Under the pieces are notes generated by a model. That model saw nothing but the letters and a program-made list of their open reading frames with translations, did no database searches and was not told the DNA's origin. The translations under genes were made by a program, and so were the position numbers. DNA of 64,000 nt from Paraburkholderia sp. BL21I4N1 (GTDB lineage Bacteria > Pseudomonadota > Gammaproteobacteria > Burkholderiales > Burkholderiaceae), in contig NZ_PVEN01000005.1 in the NCBI RefSeq assembly GCF_002973525.1, positions 248,001 through 312,000 of the forward strand, given 5' to 3'. How positions within the stretch are numbered: position 1 is the stretch's first letter; each line of letters starts with the position of its first letter. This document shows, in pieces, positions 16,869 through 25,771 of this stretch.

Positions 16869-17567
16869 TCATTCGCCGGTTTGCAGATTGCTGACGCCGC
16901 CCACGGCGTGGCCGCCGTGGGCGGGCGCGGAACCCGGCGCACCCACCGCACCCACCGCGCCGGCCGTGGACGCCTGCGGCGCGGCGACAGCCTGATTCGC
17001 ACCGACCGCCGCAGTCGCCGAGGCCGGTGCGCCGGGACGCGGCACTGCCTGTCCCGCCGCCAGCGGCTTCAGATCGAACGGCTGTGGGTCGGAATCGTCG
17101 ACGTTCATACGATCGCCCGCCACCGAGCCGTCCGCCGCGAACTTGCCGACCCAGTTGCCGGTGATATGCGTGCCGTCGTTCGATTCCTCGACTTCGAGCG
17201 TGTCGCCGTCGTGGTCGCCGGCGATCAGGATCACCTCGCCGGTGTCCGTGAATTGATACTCGCCATGCACGCCGGACGGATCGTCGGTTTTCGCGCCGAG
17301 TCGCAGCACGATCTGACGCGCGCCCAACATGCCGGCATAGCGCGGGAATTTCGCGAACTCTGGGCTCGGCTTGAGCGGCAACTGGATTGCCGGAGGCGCC
17401 GCCAGTTCCTTCACTGCGTCGCTTTCCGCCCAGGCCTGCGTGGGCATCCACGCCCCCGCGCCGGCCCACAGCAACACGGCAACACGCATCACGGCCCAAC
17501 CGCGCCGCCACGTTGCCGCGTGCTTTGTTCCGTGCTTTGCTGCGTTGTTCGCGTTCAATTCCTGCAT
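16869..17567 (-). CDS. Secreted or periplasmic protein of unknown function
   Basis: A 232-residue protein. An Arg-containing N-region, a hydrophobic stretch (VMRVAVLLWAGAGAWMP) and AWA-E predict signal-peptidase cleavage. The central 110 residues look like a compact beta domain with acidic repeats (GDHDGDTLEVEES, NVDDSDPQPF). The last 60 residues are an Ala/Gly/Pro linker. AGGAAGG lies 5 nt before the ATG at 17567, which fixes the start; a TTG one codon earlier is possible. I do not recognise the domain. It lies 73 nt after bktB on the same strand, but a functional link is not evident. Confidence 0.65.
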   Translation of the reverse strand: MQELNANNAAKHGTKHAATWRRGWAVMRVAVLLWAGAGAWMPTQAWAESDAVKELAAPPAIQLPLKPSPEFAKFPRYAGMLGARQIVLRLGAKTDDPSGVHGEYQFTDTGEVILIAGDHDGDTLEVEESNDGTHITGNWVGKFAADGSVAGDRMNVDDSDPQPFDLKPLAAGQAVPRPGAPASATAAVGANQAVAAPQASTAGAVGAVGAPGSAPAHGGHAVGGVSNLQTGE

Positions 17568-17640
17568 CAATGCCTTCCTCGTTGCTTGCTACCTGCTCGC
17601 AAACGTCGCGAGCTTCAGATGTCCAATCGCGGACGCGGAC

Positions 17641-18825
17641 TCAGATCCGTTCGAAGATCGCCGCGATCCCTTGTCCGCCGCCGATACACATCGTCACCAG
17701 CGCATAGCGGCCGCCGACGCGCTGCAGTTCATACAGCGCCTTCACGGTGATCAGCGCGCCGGTCGCCCCGATCGGATGTCCGAGCGAAATGCCCGACCCG
17801 TTCGGGTTCACCTTGGCCGGGTCGAAGCCGAGCTCCTTGCTGACCGCGCAGGCCTGCGCGGCGAAGGCTTCGTTGGCTTCGATCACGTCGAGATCGGCGA
17901 CCGTCAGACCTGCGCGCTCCAGCGCCTTGCGGGTGGCCGGCACCGGACCAATGCCCATGTACGCCGGATCGACGCCCGCATGCGCATACGACACCAGCCG
18001 CGCGAGCGGCTTGATGCCGCGCTGCTCGGCGACACCGCGCTCCATCAGCACGACGGCTGCGGCGGCGTCGTTGATGCCCGACGCATTGCCGGCCGTGACC
18101 GTGCCGTTTTCCTTCGCGAACACCGGTTTGAGTTTGGAGAAGTCGTCGGGCGTGGCGTTCAGGCGCGCATGTTCGTCTGTGTCGAACACGACGTCGCCCT
18201 TCTTCGACGGGATCGTGATCGGCAGGATCTGATCCTTGAAGTAGCCGTTCGCGATCGCATTCGCCGCGCGGCGATGCGATTCGAGCGCGAGCGCGTCCTG
18301 CGCTTCGCGTGAGATGTCGTACTTGCGCGCGACGTTCTCGGCGGTCACGCCCATGTGGATCGACTGGAACGGGTCGTTCAGCGCGCCGACCATCATGTCG
18401 ACGAGACGCGCGTCGCCCATGCGCTGGCCGAAGCGCGCGGCGGGCATGGAGTACGGTGCGCGGCTCATGTTCTCCGCGCCGCCGCCGATCGCGATGTCGG
18501 CGTCGCCGAGCAGCACGCTTTGCGCGGCCGAGATGATGGCCTGCAAGCCCGAGCCGCACAGCCGGTTCACGGTCAACGCGGGCGCGTGCTGCGCGACGCC
18601 GCCGTTGATCGCGGCCACGCGCGCCAGATACATGTCTTTCGGCTCGGTATGCACGACATTGCCGAACACCACGTGCCCGACTTCGTCGCCCGACACGTTG
18701 GCGCGCGCCAGCGCTTCACGCACGACGCGCGCGCCGAGATCGGTCGGCGGAAAATCTTTCAGACTGCCGCCGAAACCGCCGATTGCCGTACGCACACCGC
18801 TTACCACCACTACGTCTCGTTGCAT
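17641..18825 (-). CDS. bktB: Beta-ketothiolase BktB
   Basis: A 394-residue thiolase. The acylated cysteine is C90 in RLCGSG; the C-terminal catalytic His (SLGHPIGATG) and Cys (CIGGGQG) are present. The sequence follows Cupriavidus BktB closely as I remember it (VVVSGVRTAIG, GNVVHTEPKDMY, IEANEAFAAQACAVSKELG). BktB condenses acetyl-CoA with propionyl-CoA as well as with itself, so it can feed 3-hydroxyvalerate units into polyhydroxyalkanoate. It lies about 6 kb from phaA on the same strand. AGGAG lies 7 nt before its ATG. It could equally serve fatty-acid or aromatic degradation. Confidence 0.9.
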   Translation of the reverse strand: MQRDVVVVSGVRTAIGGFGGSLKDFPPTDLGARVVREALARANVSGDEVGHVVFGNVVHTEPKDMYLARVAAINGGVAQHAPALTVNRLCGSGLQAIISAAQSVLLGDADIAIGGGAENMSRAPYSMPAARFGQRMGDARLVDMMVGALNDPFQSIHMGVTAENVARKYDISREAQDALALESHRRAANAIANGYFKDQILPITIPSKKGDVVFDTDEHARLNATPDDFSKLKPVFAKENGTVTAGNASGINDAAAAVVLMERGVAEQRGIKPLARLVSYAHAGVDPAYMGIGPVPATRKALERAGLTVADLDVIEANEAFAAQACAVSKELGFDPAKVNPNGSGISLGHPIGATGALITVKALYELQRVGGRYALVTMCIGGGQGIAAIFERI

Positions 18826-18897
18826 CGCTCGCTCCTCTTCTAGTCTCTCAAGATAATCTTGCCGGGGGCCCGCCGCGCCTTGCTCTGAAGCGCGCCG

Positions 18898-19848
18898 TCA
18901 GCCTGCCAGCCGTTGTTCGACGACCGCCCGCGAAGGAATCGGCGCGACCGCGCCGTAGCCTTGCGTGGACAGCGCCGCGGCGACGTTCGCATAGCGCGCC
19001 GCGGTGAATGGATCGTCACCCGCCACGACGCGCGCGATAAACGCACCGCCAAAGCAGTCGCCCGCGCCGGTGGCGTCGACGGCGTTGACCGCGAAGCCCG
19101 GCACGACGCGCCGCTCGTCCGGCGTGGCGATGTAGGAGCCTTCCTTGCCGAGCTTGAGCGCCACCACGCGTGGACCGTGCGACAACAGGAAATCGACGAT
19201 CTCGTCGCGGCCGGTCAAACCGGTGAGGTCGGTCACGTCGTCCCAGCTCGGCAGGCAGATATCGGTCTGGCGGATCGCCTCGAGCATGACCGCGCGAGCT
19301 CGCGCCAACGGCCACAGCTTCAGACGCAGGTTGGTGTCGAAGCTCACGCGCACGCCATGAGCACGCGCGTGCGCGATCGCTTCCAGCGCGGCGTCGCAGG
19401 CGCTCAGGCTGATCGCGAGGCTGATTCCGGACAGATGAACGACCTTGGCCCCGGCAATCGCGTCGAGAGGCAGGTCGTGCGGCGCATAACGGCTCGCGGC
19501 GGAACCGGCGCGCAGATAGTCGAACGCGTGGCCCTCAGGACCGTGCGACACGAAATACACGCCGGTGGGCGCATGCTGATCGACCTTGACCTGTGCCGTG
19601 TCCACCTGCTCGCGTTCCCACAGATCGATCAGCAAACGACCGAAATGATCCGCGCCGACCGCGGACACGAAACCGGCTCGCGCGCCTTGCCGCGCGGCGG
19701 CGATGCAGAAGTTCGACGTATCGCCGCCGAAGCCTTGCAGATAGTTCGGCTGATCTTTCGCCGACTGGTTGAATTCGATCATCGCCTCGCCGAGCGCGAG
19801 GATCTCGGGAGTCCCTGCCGGCTGGGCAGCGGTTGCGCTAACCGTCAT
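18898..19848 (-). CDS. PfkB-family sugar kinase, 2-keto-3-deoxygluconate kinase-like
   Basis: A 316-residue ribokinase/PfkB-fold kinase. The N-terminal GEAMIEFNQ and GGDTSNFCIAAARQG motifs bind the sugar. The ATP-site motif DATGAGDCFGGAF near residue 265 carries the catalytic Asp. The opening resembles KdgK, which phosphorylates 2-keto-3-deoxygluconate, but no other pathway gene is nearby, so the substrate is uncertain. The ATG is 3 nt after the rimO stop, and its ribosome-binding site GCGAGG lies within the end of rimO, so the two genes are likely cotranscribed. Confidence 0.82.
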   Translation of the reverse strand: MTVSATAAQPAGTPEILALGEAMIEFNQSAKDQPNYLQGFGGDTSNFCIAAARQGARAGFVSAVGADHFGRLLIDLWEREQVDTAQVKVDQHAPTGVYFVSHGPEGHAFDYLRAGSAASRYAPHDLPLDAIAGAKVVHLSGISLAISLSACDAALEAIAHARAHGVRVSFDTNLRLKLWPLARARAVMLEAIRQTDICLPSWDDVTDLTGLTGRDEIVDFLLSHGPRVVALKLGKEGSYIATPDERRVVPGFAVNAVDATGAGDCFGGAFIARVVAGDDPFTAARYANVAAALSTQGYGAVAPIPSRAVVEQRLAG

Positions 19849-19851
19849 TGC

Positions 19852-21243
19852 TTAAACCTCGCCCCACAGGTCGTGGCCGTCGGCGCCGGTGATCTTCACC
19901 GAGACGAAATCGCCGACCTTGTAACGCTTCGACGCCTTGGTGGTCGGCGCGATATACACGACGCCGTCGATCTCCGGCGCGTCTGCCGCGGTGCGGCCGA
20001 TGCCGCCGTCGGCGTTGATTTCGTCGACCAGCACTTTTAGCGTCTTGCCGACCTTCTTCGCGATGCGCTTCGCCGAGACTTCTTCGGCCACTTCCATGAA
20101 ACGCGCGCGACGCTCTTCGCGGACTTCGTCGGGCAACGCACCGTCGAGTTCGTTGGCCGTGGCGCCTTCCACCGGCGAGTAGGCAAAGCAGCCGACCCGG
20201 TCCAGTTCCGCCTCGCGGATGAAATCGAGCAGCGTCTGGAACTGCTCTTCGGTCTCGCCCGGGAAACCGGCAATGAACGTGCTGCGGATCGTCAGATCCG
20301 GGCACATTTCGCGCCACCGCTTTACACGCTCCATGACCTTCTCGGCGTTGGCCGGGCGTTTCATGCGCTTGAGCACTTCCGGATGCGCGTGCTGGAAAGG
20401 CACGTCGAGATACGGCAGCACGTGCCCCTTATACGGGCCTTCGGCCATCATCGGAATCACTTCGTCGACGCTCGGGTACGGGTACACGTAATGCAGGCGC
20501 ACCCAGGCGCCGTATTGCGCGGCGAGTTCGCCGAGTGCGCCGACGAGATCGGTCATGCGCGTCTTGATCGGCTTGCCGTTCCAGAAGCCCGTGCGATATT
20601 TGACGTCGACACCGTACGCGCTCGTGTCCTGCGAAATCACCAGCAGTTCCTTCACACCAGACTTGAACAGGTTCTCGGCTTCGAGCATCACGTCGGCGAC
20701 GGGACGCGACACGAGGTCGCCGCGCATCGACGGGATGATGCAGAACGTGCAACGATGGTTGCAGCCTTCGGAAATTTTCAGGTACGCGTAGTGGCGCGGC
20801 GTGAGCTTCACGCCGGCGGCGGGCACCAGATCGACGAACGGATCGTGCGGCTTGGGCAGATGGGTATGCACGTGCTGCATCACTTCGCCCAGCGCGTGCG
20901 GGCCGGTGACGGCCAGCACCTTCGGGTGCACTTCTTCGATCAGGCCGGAACCGCTCGCGCTTTTCTTCGCGCCCAGACAACCAGTCACGATCACCTTGCC
21001 GTTTTCGTTGAGCGCTTCGCCGATCGCGTCGAGACTTTCCTGCACCGCCTCGTCGATGAAGCCGCAGGTATTGACGACCACGAGGTCCGCGCCGTCATAA
21101 GTGCCGGAGATCTCGTAACCTTCGGCGCGCAGCTGGGTGATGATCTGCTCGGAATCGACGAGGGCTTTCGGGCAGCCGAGGCTGACGAACCCGACCTTCG
21201 GAGCTGAAGCGGTCGGCGCGGCGGGGGAAGTGGTCTGCGACAT
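19852..21243 (-). CDS. rimO: Ribosomal protein S12 methylthiotransferase RimO
   Basis: A 463-residue radical-SAM methylthiotransferase that adds a methylthio group to the conserved Asp of ribosomal protein S12. The N-terminal UPF0004 domain binds one iron-sulfur cluster (VSLGCPKALVDSE, VVNTCGFIDEA, VTGCLG cysteines). The radical-SAM cluster motif is CNHRCTFC near the middle. A C-terminal TRAM domain (about residues 395-463) binds substrate. The start at 21243 follows an Ala/Ser/Pro-rich leader of about 16 residues. RimO is distinguished from MiaB by KALVDSE. The gene continues into the sugar kinase gene. Confidence 0.96.
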   Translation of the reverse strand: MSQTTSPAAPTASAPKVGFVSLGCPKALVDSEQIITQLRAEGYEISGTYDGADLVVVNTCGFIDEAVQESLDAIGEALNENGKVIVTGCLGAKKSASGSGLIEEVHPKVLAVTGPHALGEVMQHVHTHLPKPHDPFVDLVPAAGVKLTPRHYAYLKISEGCNHRCTFCIIPSMRGDLVSRPVADVMLEAENLFKSGVKELLVISQDTSAYGVDVKYRTGFWNGKPIKTRMTDLVGALGELAAQYGAWVRLHYVYPYPSVDEVIPMMAEGPYKGHVLPYLDVPFQHAHPEVLKRMKRPANAEKVMERVKRWREMCPDLTIRSTFIAGFPGETEEQFQTLLDFIREAELDRVGCFAYSPVEGATANELDGALPDEVREERRARFMEVAEEVSAKRIAKKVGKTLKVLVDEINADGGIGRTAADAPEIDGVVYIAPTTKASKRYKVGDFVSVKITGADGHDLWGEV

Positions 21244-21439
21244 AGGGTGGGTCCGGCGTATAGCGGTGACGGTAACGACAAATGGGGACGGTGCGATACG
21301 GCCCGCGAGGCGGCAACACAGCCCCGGGCGAACGCCCGCACACGCAACCCACCATTGTACCGTGCTGGCGGATGGGTGTTCGCGCGCTAACTGAGCGCCG
21401 CGTGCGCGCCAAGCGGACCACGCTCTTGTTGCCACTGCA

Positions 21440-21468
21440 AATAAAAACAGCCGCTTAAGCGGCTGTTT
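21440..21468 (-). terminator. Terminator of dusC
   Basis: A perfect 24-bp palindrome of AAACAGCCGCTT and its complement (21445-21468). On the minus strand it runs straight into a T-rich tail. It lies 66 nt after the dusC stop. Confidence 0.85.
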
Positions 21469-21534
21469 GGCAATCCAGCACCGTATTGTCGCCGAGTCGT
21501 CCCGTTCGACGATCGATCAGGCAGGGCCGAGTCG

Positions 21535-22557
21535 TTATGGGATCGCAAGCAACGAAGGCTCGCCTGTCAATACTGCGAATGGCGTAGGGTCCGGCGCGAA
21601 ACCCTTGCGCGCCAGCGACGCCTCGATCACCTCGAGAATCTCCCTCGAATCCTGCAGCCGTCGGATCGACGCATGCAGTTCGACGGCTTGCGACCAGGTG
21701 CGTTTCAGATAGCTCAGCCACATCTTGACGCGCCCGTGCTCGTGAAGATGCGTGGCGCGAGCCTGCAATTTGCGCAGATATCCGGCGATATAACCCAACA
21801 CGACCTGCCATTCCTCATCGGAAGGATTACGTGCCATCAGGCCGCGTATGCGCAACGCCAGAAACGGATCCGACACCGCGCCACGCCCGATCATCACGTC
21901 CTCACAGCCGCTGACGAGCCGGCATCGCTCCCAGTCGGCCACCGTCCAGACTTCGCCGTTTGCAATGACCGGCACGTCGACGGCGGCGTCGATCGTGGCG
22001 ATCCACTCCCAGTGGGCCGGCGGCCGGTAACCGTCGTCGCGGGTCCGGGCGTGCACGACCAAAGACGCCGCGCCCGCTTCCGCCAACGCCACCGCGCAGT
22101 CGATCGCGAGCGACGTATCGGACACGCCCAGGCGCATTTTCGCGGTCACGGGAATCTCCGCGGGCACTGCCGCGCGCACAGCCGAAACGATTCGATGCAG
22201 CTGTTCAGGGTCGCCCAGCAGCATCGCCCCGCCGCCGTGCTGATTGACGATTTTCGCGGGACAGCCGAAATTCAGATCGACGCCATGCGGCGACAGCCGT
22301 GCGGCACGCTCCGCGTTCGCGGCCATCCATTCAGGATCGCTACCGAGCAACTGGATCACCGTCGGCGTGCCGCCGAGGGTGCGGCCGCCGTGCAGAATTT
22401 CGGGCGCTTCCCGTTCGTAGACGCGATCGGGAAGCAGCGAGCCCGTCACGCGGACGAACTCGGAGACGCACCCGTCGAAGCCGCCCGTGCCGGTCAGGAC
22501 GTCACGCAGCACATAATCGGCGACCCCTTCCATGGGGGCGAGAAACAGCCGGCTCAC
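21535..22557 (-). CDS. dusC: tRNA-dihydrouridine(16) synthase DusC-like
   Basis: A 340-residue flavoenzyme that reduces uridine to dihydrouridine in tRNA. The TIM-barrel start RLFLAPMEGVADYVLRD is typical of Dus proteins. The catalytic cysteine lies in LNFGCPAKIVNQHGGG, and the FMN-phosphate motif is DVMIGRGAV. The length, the MEGV opening and the C-terminal helical domain with MWLSYLKRTW fit the DusC subgroup, which modifies U16. I used the GTG at 22557, which matches the family N-terminus; an ATG at 22617 would add 20 residues, and neither has a strong ribosome-binding site. Confidence 0.88.
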   Translation of the reverse strand: MSRLFLAPMEGVADYVLRDVLTGTGGFDGCVSEFVRVTGSLLPDRVYEREAPEILHGGRTLGGTPTVIQLLGSDPEWMAANAERAARLSPHGVDLNFGCPAKIVNQHGGGAMLLGDPEQLHRIVSAVRAAVPAEIPVTAKMRLGVSDTSLAIDCAVALAEAGAASLVVHARTRDDGYRPPAHWEWIATIDAAVDVPVIANGEVWTVADWERCRLVSGCEDVMIGRGAVSDPFLALRIRGLMARNPSDEEWQVVLGYIAGYLRKLQARATHLHEHGRVKMWLSYLKRTWSQAVELHASIRRLQDSREILEVIEASLARKGFAPDPTPFAVLTGEPSLLAIP

Positions 22558-22774
22558 AGCGAGACGAGCGCCACGTCGACGCAGCGCTGTTGCCGGAAAC
22601 CGGTGGGAGTGGGACATCCACGAAACATGAGATCGACCGTTGCAATGGGGAGGAAGTTGGCGGCCAGAGCGCCCTCTCCGAAGAAAATGCCCCACACACG
22701 CAGCCCGCGATTGTACCGCGCATACCGCGCGACACCTTGCGTCCGCGGCCGACCTCCACCCTTGCGCGGCTCGC

Positions 22775-23395
22775 TTACTTCTTCTCCGGCTCCGGATTGG
22801 TTTGCGGATTGGCCTGCGGATTACCTGGCGTCGTGCCGGCGTTGACCGGACCGCCCGGCGTAAACGGGAACGTCGCGAACATCGACTTCGCCTGGTTCTG
22901 CATCTGCTCCTGCATCTGCACGAACATGTTCTTCGACTGCTCGATGTAGCTGGTCATCATGCCCTGCATCATCGGCGCCTGCATGTTCATGAATTGCGAC
23001 CAGACTTCGGGGTTCATCGCCTTGCCTTCGTACAGATTCTTCGACTGGTCGGCGAGCTTCGCCTGAATGTCGATGAAGGCCTGGATGTTCTTCTCGAGAT
23101 ACGTGCCCATCATGCCCTGCATCGCATGACCGTAGAAGCGGATGATCTGCGACAACATCGACGACGAGAACATCGGCAAGCCACCGCTTTCCTCGTCGAG
23201 AATGATCTGCAACAGAATGGCGCGCGTCAGATCCTCGTTGCTCTTGGCATCGATGACCTTGAAATCCTCCTGATCCAGCACGAGTTGCTTGACGTCAGTC
23301 AGCGTGATGTACGTGCTTGTCTCGGTATCGTAGAGCCGACGATTCGGATATTTCTTGATCAGTCGTTCGGCTGTTTTCTTTGTAGTAGTAGTCAT
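22775..23395 (-). CDS. phaR: Polyhydroxyalkanoate synthesis repressor PhaR
   Basis: A 206-residue regulator that represses phasin and PHA genes and is released when it binds nascent polymer granules. The N-terminal DNA-binding domain carries the family signature RLIKKYPNRRLYDTETSTYITL, then two PHB-accumulation domains with FSSSMLSQIIRFYGHAM. The C-terminal half is Met/Gln-rich and amphipathic (MQEQMQNQAKSMF), suited to the hydrophobic polymer surface, and ends in a Pro/Asn tail. The start at 23395 gives MTTTTKKTAERL, as in relatives. It is the last gene of the phaC-phaA-phaB-phaR run. Confidence 0.95.
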   Translation of the reverse strand: MTTTTKKTAERLIKKYPNRRLYDTETSTYITLTDVKQLVLDQEDFKVIDAKSNEDLTRAILLQIILDEESGGLPMFSSSMLSQIIRFYGHAMQGMMGTYLEKNIQAFIDIQAKLADQSKNLYEGKAMNPEVWSQFMNMQAPMMQGMMTSYIEQSKNMFVQMQEQMQNQAKSMFATFPFTPGGPVNAGTTPGNPQANPQTNPEPEKK

Positions 23396-23528
23396 GTAAC
23401 GCCTTTGAGCGCGAGTTGAGCGCGGAAACGGCGTCATACCGGCTGCGCAATCGGGCCATTGCGCAGCGAGACGCCGCCGGAACCATCTGAGCCATGGCGC
23501 GCTGCCTTGTGAGCGGCGCGCCGGTGAC

Positions 23529-24269
23529 TCAGCCCATATGCAAACCACCATTCAGCGAGAAATCAGCGCCCGTCGAGAAACCCGATTCTTCCGACGCGAG
23601 CCACGCGACGATCGAACCGATTTCGTCCGGTTGGCCGAGACGGCGCACCGGAATCGTCGCGACGATTTTTTCCAGCACGTCCGGCCGGATCGACTTGACC
23701 ATATCGGTGCCGATGTAGCCCGGCGACACGGTGTTGACCGTCACGCCCTTGGTGGCCACTTCCTGCGCCAGCGACATCGTGAAGCCGTGAATACCGGCCT
23801 TCGCGGTCGAGTAATTGGTCTGGCCGAACTGGCCTTTCTGACCGTTCACCGACGAGATGTTGACGATGCGCCCAAAGCCGCGCTCGACCATGCCGTCGAT
23901 CACCTGCTTGGTGACGTTGAACAGGCTGGTCAGGTTGGTGTCGATCACCGCCGTCCAGTCTTCGTGCGTCATCTTGCGGAACACGACGTCGCGCGTGATA
24001 CCGGCGTTGTTCACCAGAATGTCGATCTCGCCGACTTCGCTCTTGACCTTGTCGAACGCGGTCTTGGTGGATTCCCAATCACCGACGTTGCCTTCGGACG
24101 CGATGAAATCGTAGCCCAGCGCCTTCTGCTCTTCGAGCCACTTCACACGGCGCGGCGAGTTCGGGCCGCAACCCGCGACCACCTTGTAACCTTCTTTGTG
24201 CAGCCGCTGGCAAATGCTCGTGCCGATGCCACCCATCCCGCCCGTTACGTACGCAATTCGCTGTGTCAT
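23529..24269 (-). CDS. phaB: Acetoacetyl-CoA reductase PhaB
   Basis: A 246-residue short-chain dehydrogenase that reduces acetoacetyl-CoA to (R)-3-hydroxybutyryl-CoA with NADPH. The cofactor motif is TGGMGGIG. The catalytic triad is Ser (NISSVNGQKG), Tyr and Lys in QTNYSTAKAG. The whole sequence and length match PhaB of Cupriavidus and Burkholderia. The start at 24269 (MTQRIAYVTGG) is the family start. It lies between phaA and phaR on the same strand, with gaps of 217 and 133 nt. Confidence 0.97.
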   Translation of the reverse strand: MTQRIAYVTGGMGGIGTSICQRLHKEGYKVVAGCGPNSPRRVKWLEEQKALGYDFIASEGNVGDWESTKTAFDKVKSEVGEIDILVNNAGITRDVVFRKMTHEDWTAVIDTNLTSLFNVTKQVIDGMVERGFGRIVNISSVNGQKGQFGQTNYSTAKAGIHGFTMSLAQEVATKGVTVNTVSPGYIGTDMVKSIRPDVLEKIVATIPVRRLGQPDEIGSIVAWLASEESGFSTGADFSLNGGLHMG

Positions 24270-24486
24270 AAACCACACTCCGTTATCGTTTTCGAGGCAC
24301 CGACCGGCGCCTCTTCCCTCGCCTGATACTTCATCTCCGCTGCCGCCGGGCGACCGGCCGACGAGGCCATTTCAGCCACACGCTTCCTGCTGCCCTGCGG
24401 CGCGCGGCATCCCTACGTGACGCGGGCCCGGCGCCTCATGGACGCCCGCCCCGCGCGACACCTGCCTGCTGAACCGCCTCGAACGC

Positions 24487-25668
24487 TTAATCGCGCTCGA
24501 TCGCCAGCGCGACGCCCATGCCGCCGCCGATACACAGCGACGCCAGACCCTTCTTCGCGTCGCGCTTCTGCATTTCGTGCAACAGCGTGACGAGAATCCG
24601 GCAACCGGACGCCCCGATCGGATGACCGATCGCAATCGCGCCGCCGTTCACGTTGATCTTCGACGTGTCCCAGCCCATCTGCTGATTCACGGCGCACGCC
24701 TGGGCGGCGAAGGCTTCGTTGATTTCCATCAGGTCGAGGTCGGCCGGCGTCCAGCCCGCGCGCTCGAGACAGCGGCGCGAAGCCGGCACCGGGCCCATGC
24801 CCATCACCTTCGGATCCAGACCCGAGGTGGCGTACGCCTTGATGCGCGCGAGCGGCTTGAGGCCGAGCGCTTCGGCCTTCTTCGCCGACATCACCAGCAC
24901 GGCGGCGGCGCCGTCGTTCAAACCCGACGCGTTGGCGGCCGTCACCGCCCCTTCCTTCGAGAACGCCGGCTTCAGGCCCGACAGCGACTCAGCCGTCACG
25001 CCGTGGCGCACGAATTCGTCGGTCGCGAAACGCAGCGGCTCGCCCTTGCGTTGCGGAATCTCGACCGGCACGATTTCGTCGTCGAAACGGCCGGCCTTCT
25101 GCGCGGCTTCCGCCTTGTTCTGCGACGCCGCCGCGAACGCGTCCTGCTGCTCGCGCGTAATGCCGTATTCCTTGGCGACGTTTTCCGCCGTCACGCCCAT
25201 GTGGTACTGGTTGTAGACGTCCCACAGGCCGTCGACGATCATCGAGTCGACCAGCTTCGCGTCGCCCATGCGGAAACCGTCGCGCGAGCCCGGCAGCACG
25301 TGCGGCGCGGCGCTCATGTTTTCCTGGCCGCCGGCAATCACGATGTCGGCGTCGCCCGCGATGATGGCGTTGGCCGCCAGCATCACCGACTTCAGGCCCG
25401 AGCCGCACACCACGTTGATCGTCATGCCCGGCACCGCATTGGGCAGGCCCGCCTTGATCAGCGACTGACGCGCCGGATTCTGGCCGGAGCCCGCGGTCAG
25501 CACCTGACCCAGAATCACTTCGCTCACCTGCTCGGGCTTCAGACCGGCCCGTTCGAGTACGGCACGAATCACCGTGGCGCCCAGCTCGGGCGCGGCGACC
25601 TTCGCCAACGACCCGCCGAATTTGCCTACTGCCGTACGCGCGGCCGATACGATCACAACATCAGTCAT
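24487..25668 (-). CDS. phaA: Acetyl-CoA acetyltransferase PhaA
   Basis: A 393-residue biosynthetic thiolase that condenses two acetyl-CoA to acetoacetyl-CoA, the first step of PHB synthesis. The nucleophile is C88 in VVCGSG; the C-terminal catalytic residues lie in AIGHPIGASG and LCIGGGMG. The opening MTDVVIVSAARTAVGKFGG and the length are those of Cupriavidus PhaA. It follows phaC by 103 nt on the same strand. It shares only moderate similarity with the BktB-type thiolase at 17641, so the two have distinct roles. Confidence 0.97.
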   Translation of the reverse strand: MTDVVIVSAARTAVGKFGGSLAKVAAPELGATVIRAVLERAGLKPEQVSEVILGQVLTAGSGQNPARQSLIKAGLPNAVPGMTINVVCGSGLKSVMLAANAIIAGDADIVIAGGQENMSAAPHVLPGSRDGFRMGDAKLVDSMIVDGLWDVYNQYHMGVTAENVAKEYGITREQQDAFAAASQNKAEAAQKAGRFDDEIVPVEIPQRKGEPLRFATDEFVRHGVTAESLSGLKPAFSKEGAVTAANASGLNDGAAAVLVMSAKKAEALGLKPLARIKAYATSGLDPKVMGMGPVPASRRCLERAGWTPADLDLMEINEAFAAQACAVNQQMGWDTSKINVNGGAIAIGHPIGASGCRILVTLLHEMQKRDAKKGLASLCIGGGMGVALAIERD

Positions 25669-25771
25669 TTCTCTATCCTCCGGGCAAGCCAGCCAACTGC
25701 GCCGCAGCCCGTCAAGTTAAAAATATCGTTGCCCAATCTCGCAGTACTTGCGCTGTGACACGCGTTCAAAC